From Purshia tridentata (taxonomy: Eukaryota > Streptophyta > Magnoliopsida > Rosales > Rosaceae), in NCBI GenBank assembly GCA_003254885.1, contig QANT01006852.1, positions 20,519 through 84,518 of the forward strand: a stretch of DNA of 64,000 nt, read 5' to 3'. A program made the position numbers and the translations under genes. Numbering within the stretch: the stretch's first letter is position 1; the number at the start of each line of letters is the position of its first letter. Below, piece after piece: positions 12,160-24,017 of this stretch. The notes under the pieces are model-generated. The model was not told the origin of the DNA. It did no database searches and saw only the letters and a program-made list of their open reading frames with translations.

Positions 12160-12455
12160 TATATATATATATGAGAACATCTTATCTCGAGCCAACTATT
12201 CAATGATCGGAACCGTCTATGTTTTAGAAAATTATTTAAAGATCATCTTTACAAAAAATCATCCAAATCGAAAATTGTTTAGCCATTAATTTGATTAGCA
12301 GTTACAGTATTTAAAGATATTTGTTTGTTTGCATAGTTTAGATGACTAAACCATTACCGATTTAATAATTTTTTGCGATAAGAGGCCTATAAAATGAACG
12401 ATTCCAATCATTGAACTACCATGGAGAGTGGATTCCACAAAGATCGGTAATTGGC
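12160..12455. mobile_element. Foldback MITE, complete copy
   Basis: The left arm (about 12166-12290) contains CAATGATCGGAACCGTCTA and TCGAAAATTGTTTAGCCAT. The right arm (about 12335-12455) carries the inverse of both, more diverged. A TA run lies at the left edge (12157-12172), as in the 7.1-kb copy. Confidence 0.6.
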
Positions 12456-12814
12456 ATTACCCAACATAACCTTATACCCATAAAATATAATTGGTATTCT
12501 ACTCCATAACCTTATACCCTAAACCGTGAAGTCCGAAACCTTATACCTAAAAATTAAACCTACACTATAATAATTTTAGTATATAAACTATAAATTATAG
12601 TTTTGGACTTTTAGTAATATTTTTACAATATAGAAACTATATGTATAAAATATAAACTAGTAATATTTTCAGACTTTTTTGTGATTATAATATTTAAATA
12701 GAGACTTAAAACAATATCTTTAAGTTCAAAAGAATGATTTATAAAATATATTTAATTTTATAAATTATTATAGTATCAGTATACCTTTAAATATATTGCA
12801 TGTACTTGAATATC
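12456..12814. other. Intergenic AT-rich DNA
   Basis: Low-complexity sequence with repeated CCTTATACCC and TATAAACTA-like words. No gene is seen. Confidence 0.4.
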
Positions 12815-12817
12815 ACA

Positions 12818-12900
12818 AGTGCCTAAGTGGTGGTGTGGAAATACACTTTGAGTAAAACAATTAGGTCTTGGTTTTGAACCCTAGTAGGTGCAAAATGCTT
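12818..12900 (+). mobile_element. Possible tRNA-derived SINE fragment
   Basis: TGCCTAAGTGG (about 12825-12835) resembles an RNA polymerase III A box, and GGTTTTGAACCC (about 12870-12881) resembles a B box, at roughly tRNA-like spacing. No poly(A) tail is visible, so this is tentative. Confidence 0.35.
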
Positions 12901-12984
12901 ACACATTTGTTATTGAATATATATATAACTTTGATATAATATAAAATAAAATATAAAAATATATATATAAGTAATCTGGTCTTG

Positions 12985-13125
12985 TTTGGATTGGCCTAAA
13001 TAGGTGTAGAACCGGATTGGCAACAATCCCTACGATGTTGACTTTTTTGTTCAAAGTGGTTTTTATATTATTTTGTTGCTTCGGCATTGCCAGTACACGG
13101 TTTTATGCCTACCCCTAGCCATGAG
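12985..13125 (-). mobile_element. hAT-like element end (inverted TAGGGGTRGGCA terminus)
   Basis: Read on the minus strand it begins CTAGGGGTAGGCATAAAACC and continues through GTCAACATCG and AATCCGGTTCTACACCTATTT. The segment at 23830-24017 has the same order of blocks. No coding capacity. Confidence 0.45.
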
Positions 13126-14561
13126 GTCCATAGATCCAACAAATGAGAAACTCAATTAGGAACCCAAATACAACGTTGTTATCCTTCTCGAGCACTCGAT
13201 CAAACTTGGGTAGAACAAACGGTGCCGATGCCTTCTTGCGTTCAACGGCCAACGACAGAGGCATGGCTACTATGTGGGTGTAGGCCCACCTCCTCATGCC
13301 CAAAATGCAGTCTATGTTCCTTTTCCACTCCTTCTCATTGCTATCCTCCACGCCATTTGCTACAATCACTTCAGCTCAGACCAATAACACCATACAATAT
13401 TCGTGAAATATATAGAAGTAGTTTTAGAGGGAGATAAATTGACCTAATGTCATCGTATCAATTAGCATACCAGTATTACTCAAACAATAGTCCTGACACT
13501 TAGGCACTTAAGTACAAAATTAATAGGCTTAATTGCTGATAGGCCATGAGGAATTATTAATGAATGTTTTATTACCGTATTAGGCTGGCCCAGTTCTTAA
13601 CTCATAATCAATTTGGGTTCTTAAATGAAGCCCAAAATCTTTCTCAACTGGATATTTAACCTTGTTATTTTTAAAATTTAACTTGTCTAAATTGTCTCGG
13701 CAGTTCAGAAGAACCTTGTCTAAACTGCTTCAACAGTTTAGATGAGTCTCAGCGATTACTTGATTTGAAGTCTATCCCATCAATTCTGGAATCAAATCCC
13801 TCGAGATGAAAGGTAAAAATGGGGCAAGGCTCAAGAGGCGAGGTAAGACAATCTATATGCGTAGATAAAATTGGTATGCAGAATAATGAGAACTAACTTG
13901 GTATCAGAGCCCATTTGACGAGAATACTCTCAAGGGGCACATAGAACACAGTTGTTCATTGTTGCATGAAGATAAGAATAGTTGGAAGCAGTAAAAGAAG
14001 AGTTAACAAAATTAAGTCTTGTTATTTTGTAAATTTCGAGCCTCATCAATTGCAGTAATGGTCTATGGGCTTTTCTCCTAGTATGCGATGTATTCTGGTC
14101 AACGAAATTTAGTTTTAACAGACAAGAAACTAGATAGAATTGACAATTTGGACTAAATTGGGACACGACTGATATTTGTGCATTATTTTTGGACTAAATT
14201 GAGGTTTTTCTGAAAAATTTGTGGATAATTGCAACAAGTAAGCCAAATTAATATATTTTTTCATTTTTTTAGACTAATAAAAAATTGCACTAAAATATTT
14301 TAGTGTGGTGAAGTGAGTAAATTGTTGGATTCATTTTTAAAAAAATTCATTTTAAGGGTATAATAGGAAGTTTGGTGAAATTTTTCCACATTGTCGTAAA
14401 ATAAAATTAAGTGATGAAATGTTAAAAAAAATTTCTTGAACGACAAAGCTGCACACCTCCTCTATTCTGGTGGGGTTTATATTAAGAAGCCTAATATCAA
14501 ATATTATACAAAAAAGTAGAAGGATTTATAAAAGAAAAATAAATAAGTATTATTTGGGTGA
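13126..14561. other. Intergenic with an isolated LTR-element primer-binding site
   Basis: TGGTATCAGAGCCC at 13899-13912 matches the initiator tRNA-Met primer-binding site used by plant LTR elements. The preceding few hundred bases could be the end of an LTR. No second LTR or coding domain follows, so this would be a truncated or decayed element. No host gene was found. Confidence 0.35.
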
Positions 14562-14775
14562 ATTACAAATAAATCAATACAATTTTTTACAATTACATTT
14601 TATTCACATTTTATAATTTTATTTGTTACAATTAATTAAAAGTAAATTGAATTTAATGAATAAAGTGAGATATAATTTTAAAATTTATTAATTTTTATGG
14701 AACAATAAAATTTATATTAATTATTAAATAATATTAAAATATTTTATTAATTTAAAAGTAATTTTTTATATCACT
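14562..14775 (+). mobile_element. MITE family A, copy 2
   Basis: Starts AATTACAAATAAATCAATAC and shares AAAGTGAGATATAATTTTAAAA with the copy at 9408. It ends in ATTTTATTAATTTAAAAGTA, a diverged match to the right end of that copy. Confidence 0.6.
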
Positions 14776-15611
14776 AAGAATTATGGCGGTGGCAACTAGT
14801 ACGGGTACTTTGATGGTGATGGGAGTAGCAGCCAGCCGCGACTATAGTGACGATGGTAACATTTCTCAATATGTCTGATGTTGATGGTGGGAGGTGTGAT
14901 AAATGGTGGGGTGTTATAACTTGTCAGTGCGTGAGTGGTGAGTCATGCAATGTTAGATCATAGTTGACCAAACTATAAAATGCTAGATAATAGATATGAT
15001 AGTTGGAACATAAATATCCCTACCTTTCTCCATGAATTTTTTTCCCTTCACATGAAAAATATAAATATCTGAGCATAGGAGAAAAATTTCAGTGGAGATT
15101 GCCCTGCCACATTATCATACTTAGTGACAAGAAATATCAATTAAAATACGATATTTATCTCGTATTCTAATTAACCAAAATAATAATATTCAATCCAATT
15201 TAATATGAAAGGGCAAAAATAACTCATTTAAAAATTAAATTTATTTTAAGTATACAAATTTTTGTTTCTTTATTAAATCTTCTCAGAGATTAATGAATTA
15301 ATATATATATATATATCAGTATTTTTAAGTATAAATAAAGTACAAAATTGAATTTACGAAAACTCAATAAACACTATTTTAGTGGATCAACAAAAATTCA
15401 TGCGTAAATTTAAGGAAATTTGTTTTATTTGCTTTTTAATTTTTTTGAAAATAAATTTAAGGAAAAACTTTGTTGTGTTTGCTTAGAATATAAATTTTAC
15501 TTTATGTTATTATATTCTCTTAGATTTTTTTGTTTCATAATAGTCAATTTTGTTAAGTCTAATACATTTTTTTATTATTATAGATGGCACATATACGTGC
15601 TTGATACATCC
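14776..15611. other. Intergenic, no gene
   Basis: AT-rich, with a TA run at about 15299-15316. A short GC-richer patch at 14780-14960 contains GGTGATGG-like repeats but no open frame of note. Confidence 0.4.
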
Positions 15612-16075
15612 TTAGGCCTGGGCAAGGTCCAGTTTGGCTCAGACTGGGCTTGAAACCATGTGTCACGCCAACACTGGAGTGCTAGTCTAGTTCGGCGTTG
15701 AAAACCACCATCTATGGTGAAAAACCAAACCAAACCAGACATTTCCAATGCCAGTTTGGTTGGATGCCATCACCGGTGTTAAGAAGAGTCAGAAAGAGAA
15801 AAAGAAAATAAATTTACATCGACTACTTTTCAGCCTCCATTCACGGCGTTGTCGGCCGTAGCATGGTTTTCATGACTGGTTTCTGGGCTCAATTTAGGGA
15901 GGTAGAGACCAGAGGGAGATAGGGGAGAAGGAGGCGAGCATGATGAGCATAGCCTTGTCGCCAACCGTTAGTAAAGGGCAGCAAATTGAAGGGTAAGCAG
16001 AGAAATGATCAGAGAGGGAGGAGAAAGAAGAGAGAAGAGATCTGGGAGAGAGAGGCCATGGGGAGGGAGAGGAAG
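15612..16075 (+). other. hAT-like terminus and purine-rich tract, target of the copia insertion
   Basis: TAGGCCTGGGCAAGGTCCAG at 15612 resembles the hAT-like terminus found elsewhere in the window. The last part (about 15900-16075) is strongly purine-rich (GGGAGAGAGAGG-type). The same AG-rich character resumes after 21270, so the copia element split this sequence. Confidence 0.4.
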
Positions 16076-16223
16076 TGTTGAGATATTATTTTTGTAATTA
16101 ATTCTTTACTTACCATAATTGTATCTCCTATGTTAGTTAGGATTATTTGTATCCTTATATATTGTTTTATGTCCTTGAGAGAAGAATAGATTTACTAAAA
16201 ATTCTCACACATAAATTCTGAGT
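16076..16223 (+). repeat. 5' LTR of the copia element
   Basis: Begins TGTTGAGATATTATTTTTGT and ends CACACATAAATTCTGAGT, directly before the primer-binding site. It includes TCCTTATATATTG, a possible TATA region, at about 16153-16165. Confidence 0.88.
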
Positions 16224-16236
16224 TGGTATCAGAGCC
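16224..16236 (+). other. Primer-binding site, tRNA-Met type
   Basis: TGGTATCAGAGCC immediately follows the 5' LTR; it is complementary to the 3' end of initiator tRNA-Met and primes minus-strand DNA synthesis. Confidence 0.85.
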
Positions 16237-16237
16237 A

Positions 16238-16312
16238 AACCTAAATTCCAAACCCTAATTCCAAAACTCTAATTCCAAAACCCTAATTCCAAAACCCTAA
16301 TTCTAAAAACCC
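16238..16312 (+). repeat. Tandem 15-16-bp repeats in the copia leader
   Basis: Four to five imperfect copies of AATTCCAAAACCCT lie between the primer-binding site and gag. They are probably replication-slippage products in the untranslated leader. Confidence 0.7.
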
Positions 16313-16430
16313 AAAAATTTCATAGCCCAACCAAATTGAATTTATTCTAGTTTTTTTTCTTTTTTTTCCTAGAGTTGCCGATTTCTTTTCCTCATGAATT
16401 TCCTTCATCTTTGCTGCATCATGAGTTCAG

Positions 16431-16742
16431 AAGAAGGCATTGGAGCATCTGGGTCCAAACCTATTCCTATGATTGTACAATCGGAAGGGTCTGGATTCAA
16501 TGCAAGAATTACTCTCACCAAATCCAATTATGATATCTGGTCTCAAATTATGGAGATGCACATCGCTAAAAGGGAGAAAGTCCAATAAGAAGGCATTGGA
16601 GCATCTGGGTCCAAACCTATTCTTATGATTGTACAATCGGAAGGGTCTGGATTCAATGCAAAAATTACTCTCACCGAATCCAATTATGATATCTGGTCTC
16701 AAATTATGGAGATGCACATCGCTAAAAGGGAGAAAGTCCAAT
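16431..16742 (+). repeat. 156-bp tandem duplication in gag
   Basis: Copy 1 is 16431-16586 and copy 2 is 16587-16742, nearly identical (a few substitutions). The unit is exactly 52 codons, so the frame is kept, but the junction creates GTC CAA TAA and ends translation. Confidence 0.9.
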
Positions 16743-19700
16743 ATATTCATAGCAAAATCAAGATATTTGACGAATCTGATGCCAGATATGAAAAGTGGTA
16801 TATAGAGAATCAAAAGGTCAAACGATGGTTGTTAATGGCTATGGCTCCTGACATTATGAAGCGGTATCTTAGATCGGCTACTATTCATAAGATCTGCAGT
16901 GCACTTTCCAAGGCATTCTATGATGGATCTGATGAGCTACAGGTATTTACTCTCCATCGAAAGGCCTTTACTGCAAGGTAGGGAGGGAAATCTCTCTCTG
17001 TTTACTATGGGGAGTTATCTGAAATTTTCCATGAATTGGATCATCACGATAAGGTGGTCATGAGGCATCCTGATGATGCTGGGGCCTATAGGGGGTTGAT
17101 TGATCGGCAAAGAGTTCATATTTTCCTTGCCGGATTGGATAGTGATTTTGATTAGTTTCATGGAGAAATTTTGAGAAAAGAGCATGTCCCTGAATTGGAG
17201 GAGTGTTATGCTATAGTTCGCCGTGAGGGGGTGCGCCGTGATACCATGAGTAGCAACAATGATACTATAGGTGCTGCTGCCATGATCACCAACAATCGAA
17301 GCAACTAGGGCCGATCACAGCCAAAGCAGCATGATCGACCCCAACAAAGAAAATGGGTACTACTAGTGGCAACTTCACCAAACCCACATACAAGTGCAAT
17401 CATTGTGCCCAAATTGGTCATTTCAAAAGTAGGTGTTATGAGCTTATAGGTTACCCTGAATGGTGGGATCATAGTCGTGCTTCAAAGAATCGGGCATCCT
17501 CTAAGACATCCACTACTGCATGCACTGTTGACACTACAGACCATGCATCTGCCTTGATTACCACTACATGTAACAATGGTAAGGTTTTACATACATCTGT
17601 TTTGAATAATACATGGATAATTGATATTGGAGCATCTGACCATATGACATTTGATTCTAGACAGGTCACATTCCCACAGCCCTCTCCCAATAAATGTGTC
17701 TCTACTGCTAATGGCACCTCAGCCACAATTACTGAGGAAAGACCTGTCACCCTTACTGATACTTTGAATTTAGATACTATCTTAGTTGTTTCCATCTTGG
17801 ATTATAACCTGTTATCTGTATCTTAAATAACATCTACCTTACATTGTGTTGTCATTTTGTGGCCTAATTCTTGTGTGTTTAAGGACATTCGGACAAGACA
17901 AACGATTGGTTGTGGTGTTAGGCGAGGAAAGCTGTACTACTTGGATTTGGTGTCCCGAAGGTTAGATCAGTTGCATCAAGCCCTGACAGTGAATGATTCT
18001 AAGAGGGAGAAGTAGCAGTCTGAAATTCGACTTTGGCATCTCATGCTTCCTTTGGTTATTTGAAGAAACCATTTCTAGCTTTGTTTGGGCAATTAGATAT
18101 TTCTAGTTTGAGTTGTGATGTTTGTGAACTCGCAAAGAGTCACCGTACCTCTTTTTCATCTAATTTTAATAAAAGTTCAGTTTCGTTTCTGCTCATTCAT
18201 TCTGATGTTTGGGGTCCATCCAAAGTTGCTACCTTGGGTGGGTCACGTTGGTTTGTTACCTTTATTGATGACTGTACCAGAATGACATAGGTCTGTTTGA
18301 TGAAATCTAAAGGGGATGTGAACTTGTTATTTTAGAAGTTTCATAGAAGGTTCATACACAGTATAATGCTCCAATTCAGGTTCTTTGGAGTGATAATGGT
18401 GGTGAATATCTGAGTTCTAAATTTAAGTCTTATTTGACTACTCATGGAATTGTGCATCAACTACCTGTCCATATACTCCTCAGAGAAATGGGGTGGCCAA
18501 GCGCAAGAACCGTCATTTACTTGAGGTTGTCTGTGCTTCATTAATTAAAGCATATATGCCTTTGTCATATTAGGGTGAGGCTCTCACATCAGCTGCGTAT
18601 ATCATTAATCGTGTCCCTTCTAGTACCATTGGCTTTGAGACACCCTTTCAGGCTCTTGCTGATGCAATTGTTGCTCCTACAGTTGCTAATTTACCCCCAC
18701 GAGTCTTTGGGTGTGTGGCCTTTGTTCACCTTTATCCACATCAACATACTAAGTTGACTCCTCGTGCCTTGCGGTGTGTTTTTCTTAGGTATGCTTTAGA
18801 TCAAAAACGGTACAGATGTTATCACGTTTACTACCATGGATGTGGCATTTCATGAAGACCAAATGTATTTCTCCAGTGAGTCTGTTCTTCAAGGGGAGTG
18901 CCAAGATGAAGTCTAGACTCTCGATTATAGTGTTTTTCAAGTCCTTAAGCATCTAGTTTCGACTAACAGGTCGGAAGGTGATTCTGGACCAGTAGACCAT
19001 GTGCCCCTAGAAGACCCTTTTCTACGAGTCGTGAGCGACCGATCAGACGGTGATTCTTGACTGATCGGTCAAGGTCTTAATACTAATACAGCACCAAATC
19101 ATGATGTGAGTCATTTAAAAACAATTGGTATAAACTTGGACGAAAGTGGTGACACATACTCACAAGATTTGAATTCAAAGTTTGATACAGCATCAAGTTT
19201 GCCTAACACACTAAACCAATCAATTGTCCACGATGTTCCTAACTTAGTGCATGCTCCATTTAGAAAATAACTTCCTGTCCGTAACACAAGAAGTATTCCT
19301 AAACCCACATATGACCCTACTCTTACTAGTAAAGCCAAATACCCCATGAGTCAGTATGTGTCCACCCACCGTCTATCAAAATCAAATCAATCATTTGTTA
19401 ATCAATTATCTACTGTATCTATTCCTAACAATGTGTAGGAAGCCTTAGCTGATCCAAGATGGAAAGCAGTCATGAATGAAGAAATGAAGTCCTTGCAGAA
19501 GAATATGACTTAGGACTTGTAGATTACCCTTTAGGAAAGAAGCCTGTTGCGTGTAGGTGGATCTACACTGTGAAGTATAAAGCAGATGGGACTATTAAAC
19601 GATTCAAAGTAAGACTTGTGGCAAAAGGATATACTCAAACGTATGGGATTGATTACATAGATACATTCGCTCCTGTAGCTAAGATTAATACAGTTCGGGT

Positions 19701-20191
19701 GCTATTGTCTTTAACTGTAAATCTAGGTTGGCCATTGCAATAGTGTGATGTGAAGAACGCCTTCTTACATGGCGATTTGACTTAAGAAGTGTATATGGAT
19801 CTTCCTCCAGGTTGTGAGTCCTCTACTGATCACAAAAGAAAGGTCTACAGATTGAAGAAGTCCTTATATGGTTTGAAACAGTCTCCTAGAGTGTGGTTTG
19901 AACGGTTTACGAAGTCTATGAAAGCGTTTAGGTATCGCCAAAGTAATTCTGACCATTCCCTAATTCTAAAGAAGCAACGGGGTAAAGTTACTGCTCTTAT
20001 TGTGTATGTGGATGATATGATAGTTACAGGTGATAATCATGAAGAACGAAAAGCTCTTCAAGATTATCTATCTCGAGAGTTTAAAATGAAGGATCTAGGC
20101 TCAGTGAAGTATTTTCTTGGGATTGAAGTGTCTCGATCTGAAAAAGGCTTTTTTTTATCCCAAAGAAAATATGTCTTGTACGTGTTGTGGG

Positions 20192-20495
20192 AAATAGTTA
20201 TGTCAACTTGTCAACCTATAAGTAAACCGTTGGAGAATGGATTGAAGTTCTGTATAGAGCCTAATCAAGTGCCTGCGGATAAGGGTAGGTATCAAAGACT
20301 TGTAGGACGGTTGATGTATCTGGCACACACTTGACCAAATCTCAAATAGTTATGTCAACTTGTCAACCTATAAGTAAACCATTGGAGAATCGATTGAAGT
20401 TCTGTATAGAGCCTAATCAAGTGCCTGCGGATAAGGGTAGGTATCAAAGACTTGTAGGACTGTTGATGTATCTGGCACACACTTGACCAAATCTC
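20192..20495 (+). repeat. 152-bp tandem duplication in reverse transcriptase
   Basis: Copy 1 (20192-20343) and copy 2 (20344-20495) both begin AAATAGTTATGTCAACTTGT and end GACCAAATCTCA. The unit is not a multiple of three, so it shifts the frame. Only a few bases differ between copies. Confidence 0.9.
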
Positions 20496-21110
20496 ACATA
20501 TGCTCTTAGCATTGTTAGTCAGTTTATGCATAATCCTAAGGAGCAACATATGGTGCAGTAATGCGAATTTTGAGGTATCTAAAGTCTTCACCAGGAAAAG
20601 GGATTTTATTTACTAAAAATTCAGATTGTCAGAGAATTGAAGCTTATACAAATGCTGATTAGGCAGGATCAGTGGATGGTAGATGATCTACTTCTGGTTA
20701 CTTTACATATGTTAGAGGTAATCTAGTTACATGGAGAAGTAAGAAGCAAAATATTGTGGCTCGTTCAAGTGCTAAAGCCGAGTATCGAAGCTTGGCTCTC
20801 GGTATTTGTGAAGTGTTATGGTTAAAACTTCTCATGCGTGATTTAGATTTTCCTCCCAAGCAATCCATTCAAGTTTATTGTGACAGTAAAACTGCATATG
20901 ATATTGCTCACAACCCAATTTAGCATGATCGTACAAAATATGTGGAGGTTGATAGATTCTTCATCAAAGAAAAATTGGATGACAAGATTATAGATTTGTT
21001 ATGGATTCGATCTGAAGATCAATTGGCTGACATCCTCACCAAAGCCATGTAAAATCAAGGGCTCACAAAATTTTTGGGTAAGTTGGGCATGTTTGATATC
21101 TATGCATTAA

Positions 21111-21122
21111 CTTGAAGGGGAA
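21111..21122 (+). other. Polypurine tract of the copia element
   Basis: CTTGAAGGGGAA sits directly before the 3' LTR, the position used to prime plus-strand DNA synthesis. Confidence 0.75.
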
Positions 21123-21269
21123 TGTTGAGATATTATTTTGTAATTAATTCTTTACTTACCATAATTGTATCTCCTATGTTAATCAGGATTATTTGTATCC
21201 CTATATATTGTTTTACCTCCTTGAGAGAAGAATAGATTTACTGAAAATTCTCACACATAAATTCTGAGT
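21123..21269 (+). repeat. 3' LTR of the copia element
   Basis: Begins TGTTGAGATATTATTTTGTA and ends CACACATAAATTCTGAGT, followed by the target duplication GGAAG. Confidence 0.88.
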
Positions 21270-21274
21270 GGAAG

Positions 21275-23672
21275 AAGAGTGGGAGAGTTTGGTGGTGATA
21301 TCACCACCTAGCTCGCTGGCGTCACGTCAGACTAAGGAGAGGCTACGTCACGGGCAAGAGGAGAGAAAGCATAGAGAAAGAGAGTGAGAAATGAAAGAGG
21401 AAAGAAAAATAAAAATAAAAAGATCTGAGTCAGTGGGTGGGCATGAAAAAAAATAATTAAAGGAAACAACAATTTAAAACACATTTAGAGTTTAATTGGG
21501 GTTTGATTTGGGGTTTCAATTGGGGTTTGGGGTTTATACTTATATACCCTAATCTATACCTTATAAATATAAGACAATAAGACATAGTGATTAGGGATTA
21601 GGGTATATACTATGCACTTAATACTTACATACTTAATAGAGTTTGGAGTTTAGGGTATATAATTATATACTATACTTAATACTTATATATGCTATACAAT
21701 TCCTATAGTTTTATAGTCTTAAACCATATACCATTATACCTTATACTTATACTTATAATTAGTTAATTAGTTATAGGGTATAAGGTATATACTTATGTAA
21801 TTAGGGTATATACAAGTAATTATGCATAATACTTATATATGTTATAATGTTATATAATTCCTATTCTAGTATATGTTATAGTCTTATAATCCTAAACTAT
21901 ATACCCTATATCTTTATTGTTTGAGAACTTGATTAATTATATAATATAAACTATATACTTACAAATATTCAAATGAATCAAATAGATTAATTATAAGTTT
22001 TAAACTATAAGTTATAGCATATAATAAATATATAGAATCGTTAGGTTCAATATTTGTATTGGCAACTTCCTTGACAAAACAGTTTGTAATCATTTTATAT
22101 TTGAATCTCACACAAGCTCTAAATTAAGTTAGGATCATTTGAGTGTGCAATGAAGACTACACAACTGGTTTTACATCTCACATGCCTAAGGTAATATCCA
22201 TGTTATGCATTTCACGCAACATCACATTTTTACAGAATAGTGCATATTTTGACTGGTCTATGACATATCATACACTACACTTTTCTGGCACGTGAACTGC
22301 ACATACTATCTTATGAATTTAAGTGATCCCACGTCAGAGTCTTTTATGTGGGTGACTCTTTTACACGGGTATTTGCACATGTTTGATTTTCTGACTTCTT
22401 ACGATTGGGCTTTTACTTTCCTCATTTATTCTCCAGCCCACATCATCTTTAATGGGTTTTCATTTTGCACTATTCATCATCTTCCCCAACTTTTTTCTGA
22501 AAATGGAAACTTTATTAAAATATTTCAGCCCCTCTCACACATGAATCTTTAAATACCCTTTTAGCATATTCGATTGTGTGCTGTCCTTAAAGTTTGTTAG
22601 GACTTGCACCTATCATTAGCCGCCATGTGTGTGGCTGCTGCTATAGGGTACGGGCAGTCCTTCATTCTCTTTGTCTCTCACATTTTGGGAATGTTTTAGA
22701 GCAGCTTTTGAGTTGAGTTTTTAGAGAGATCAAATGGGTATTTTATTTTTCAAGAGTTGAAAAGTTTTTCTATGAAAATTTTCTTATATTCATCTCTTGA
22801 TTTGTTTTGACTAAAAACTAAATAGGTTTTGTGTGTGGGTTTCATATCACTTTAAAAGCATAAACACATCACTCTAGTTTTTAGATTTGGGTTTGTATTG
22901 ACTTCTTCAAATATTGTTTGTTTGAAGGAGTTGATCTTGTTAACCCGAAATATTGCATATCACTTTCATATCTAAAATCCACAAACAAGCTGCAAATGGG
23001 TGTTGCGAGTTGATGAACTAAAGAATGAGCTGCCAGCGACACAATTGACTCTAAGCTTGTTGATTGATGGTTGCACAAAATGGGTATGCTAGCTGCTACT
23101 TAGCTTTAGAGTAGGTAAATGAGCTTGTGTGCTGATATAGACTTTGTATTGAACCTCAACATATTGGATTGCCCGGTCAGCGGATAAGACCCCCAGTTTT
23201 TTTTAACCCTTTGAGGTTTTTATGGGTGAATAACTTGTGTGTTTCCTCCTTGTGATTGCTGGGTTTATTTGGCTTTTATATAACTTGTGTTTATTTCCTT
23301 GGTATATGGTATCACACATTGGCTTATAGTTGATAATATTCCAACTGATGAACTGAATCTAATCTAGCATCACACATCTCACTTTAGTTGTGGCTAGCAC
23401 TAGGACTTTGACGGATCCTTGAGTGCCTAGGTTGTCACTCTTCACATGAATATTTGAAATGCTTGCTGGTTGTGTTTCTTGAGTTGTGCATTTGTCGTGC
23501 AGACTTAAGTGTGTTTGATTGGTTCAATCTTGTCAAATAATTTTGAAATTGGGTCCGAATAGTGATCTTTGTTTTACTAAGGTGCTTTAAGGTGTTAAAG
23601 CACTTTATACCAAACTTCAACAAAGTTATAAACATATAAAAAATTTATAAATTATAATATGGGGTTTTGGTT

Positions 23673-23676
<4 letters not shown>
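21275..23676. other. Intergenic, no recognisable gene
   Basis: The first 180 bases continue the purine-rich target sequence. Positions 21480-22050 are AT-rich with many variants of TATATACCCTA and ATACTTATAT, a degenerate simple repeat. Positions 22050-23676 have ordinary composition but only short open frames with no domain I recognise. Confidence 0.4.
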
Positions 23677-23733
<57 letters not shown>

Positions 23734-23741
23734 NTTTTTTG
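23677..23741. repeat. Poly(T) run with an ambiguous base
   Basis: About 60 consecutive T with one N near position 23734. The N suggests that the sequencing length of the run is not reliable. Confidence 0.9.
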
Positions 23742-23827
23742 ACTTCATAATATAAATTAAAACATATATAAACCAATAAATATACATAAAATTAATATAT
23801 TTACAAAATTTTAAATTTAGTAATTAA

Positions 23828-24017
23828 TTATCTGGGCTGGCCTGGATTGATTTGGTGTAAATAGGTCTAGAACCAACATCTATACTAGACCAAGCCGGTC
23901 CGGTTTGGTTTTCTTCTCTGGTGTTGACTTTTTGGTCAACTCGAGTTTTTTTCAATTTTTCAGTCTCTAGTTTGGTCCGTTGTTCCTGGTGCACGGTTTT
24001 TATGCCCACCCCTAGAT
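23828..24017 (-). mobile_element. hAT-like element end (inverted TAGGGGTGGGCA terminus)
   Basis: Minus strand begins CTAGGGGTGGGCATAAAAACC and continues through CCAAAAAGTCAACACCAG and GGTTCTAGACCTATTTACAC. The block order matches 12985-13125. No protein. Confidence 0.45.

Larger units (their letters stand above)
16421..21052 (+). pseudogene. copia gag-pol polyprotein, degenerate
   Basis: Recognisable parts in order: gag from the ATG at 16421 (SNYDIWSQIMEMHIAKREK); a CCHC zinc knuckle CNHCAQIGHFKSRC at 17394-17435; protease motif WIIDIGASDH at 17614-17640 (the usual active-site DSGA is DIGA here); integrase zinc region with CDVCELAKSHR near 18113 and the HSDVWGPSK block near 18200; integrase DNGGEY near 18400; reverse transcriptase with the YVDD catalytic motif at 20005-20016; and RNase H with SSAKAEYRSL near 20765, ending ADILTKAM near 21050. 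Multiple in-frame stops and shifts separate these blocks, and the first gag copy ends at a TAA at 16586-16588. No functional polyprotein can be made. Confidence 0.88.
16076..21269 (+). mobile_element. Ty1-copia retrotransposon, complete but inactive
   Basis: The element has LTRs of 148 and 147 bp, a tRNA-Met primer-binding site, gag and pol in copia order (gag, protease, integrase, reverse transcriptase, RNase H), and a polypurine tract, and is flanked by GGAAG on both sides (16071-16075 and 21270-21274). The two LTRs differ at only a few positions plus one base in length, so insertion is fairly recent, yet the coding region has many stops and frameshifts and two internal tandem duplications. 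The LTRs begin with TG but end ATTCTGAGT rather than CA. The short LTR length is at the low end for copia elements. Confidence 0.92.
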
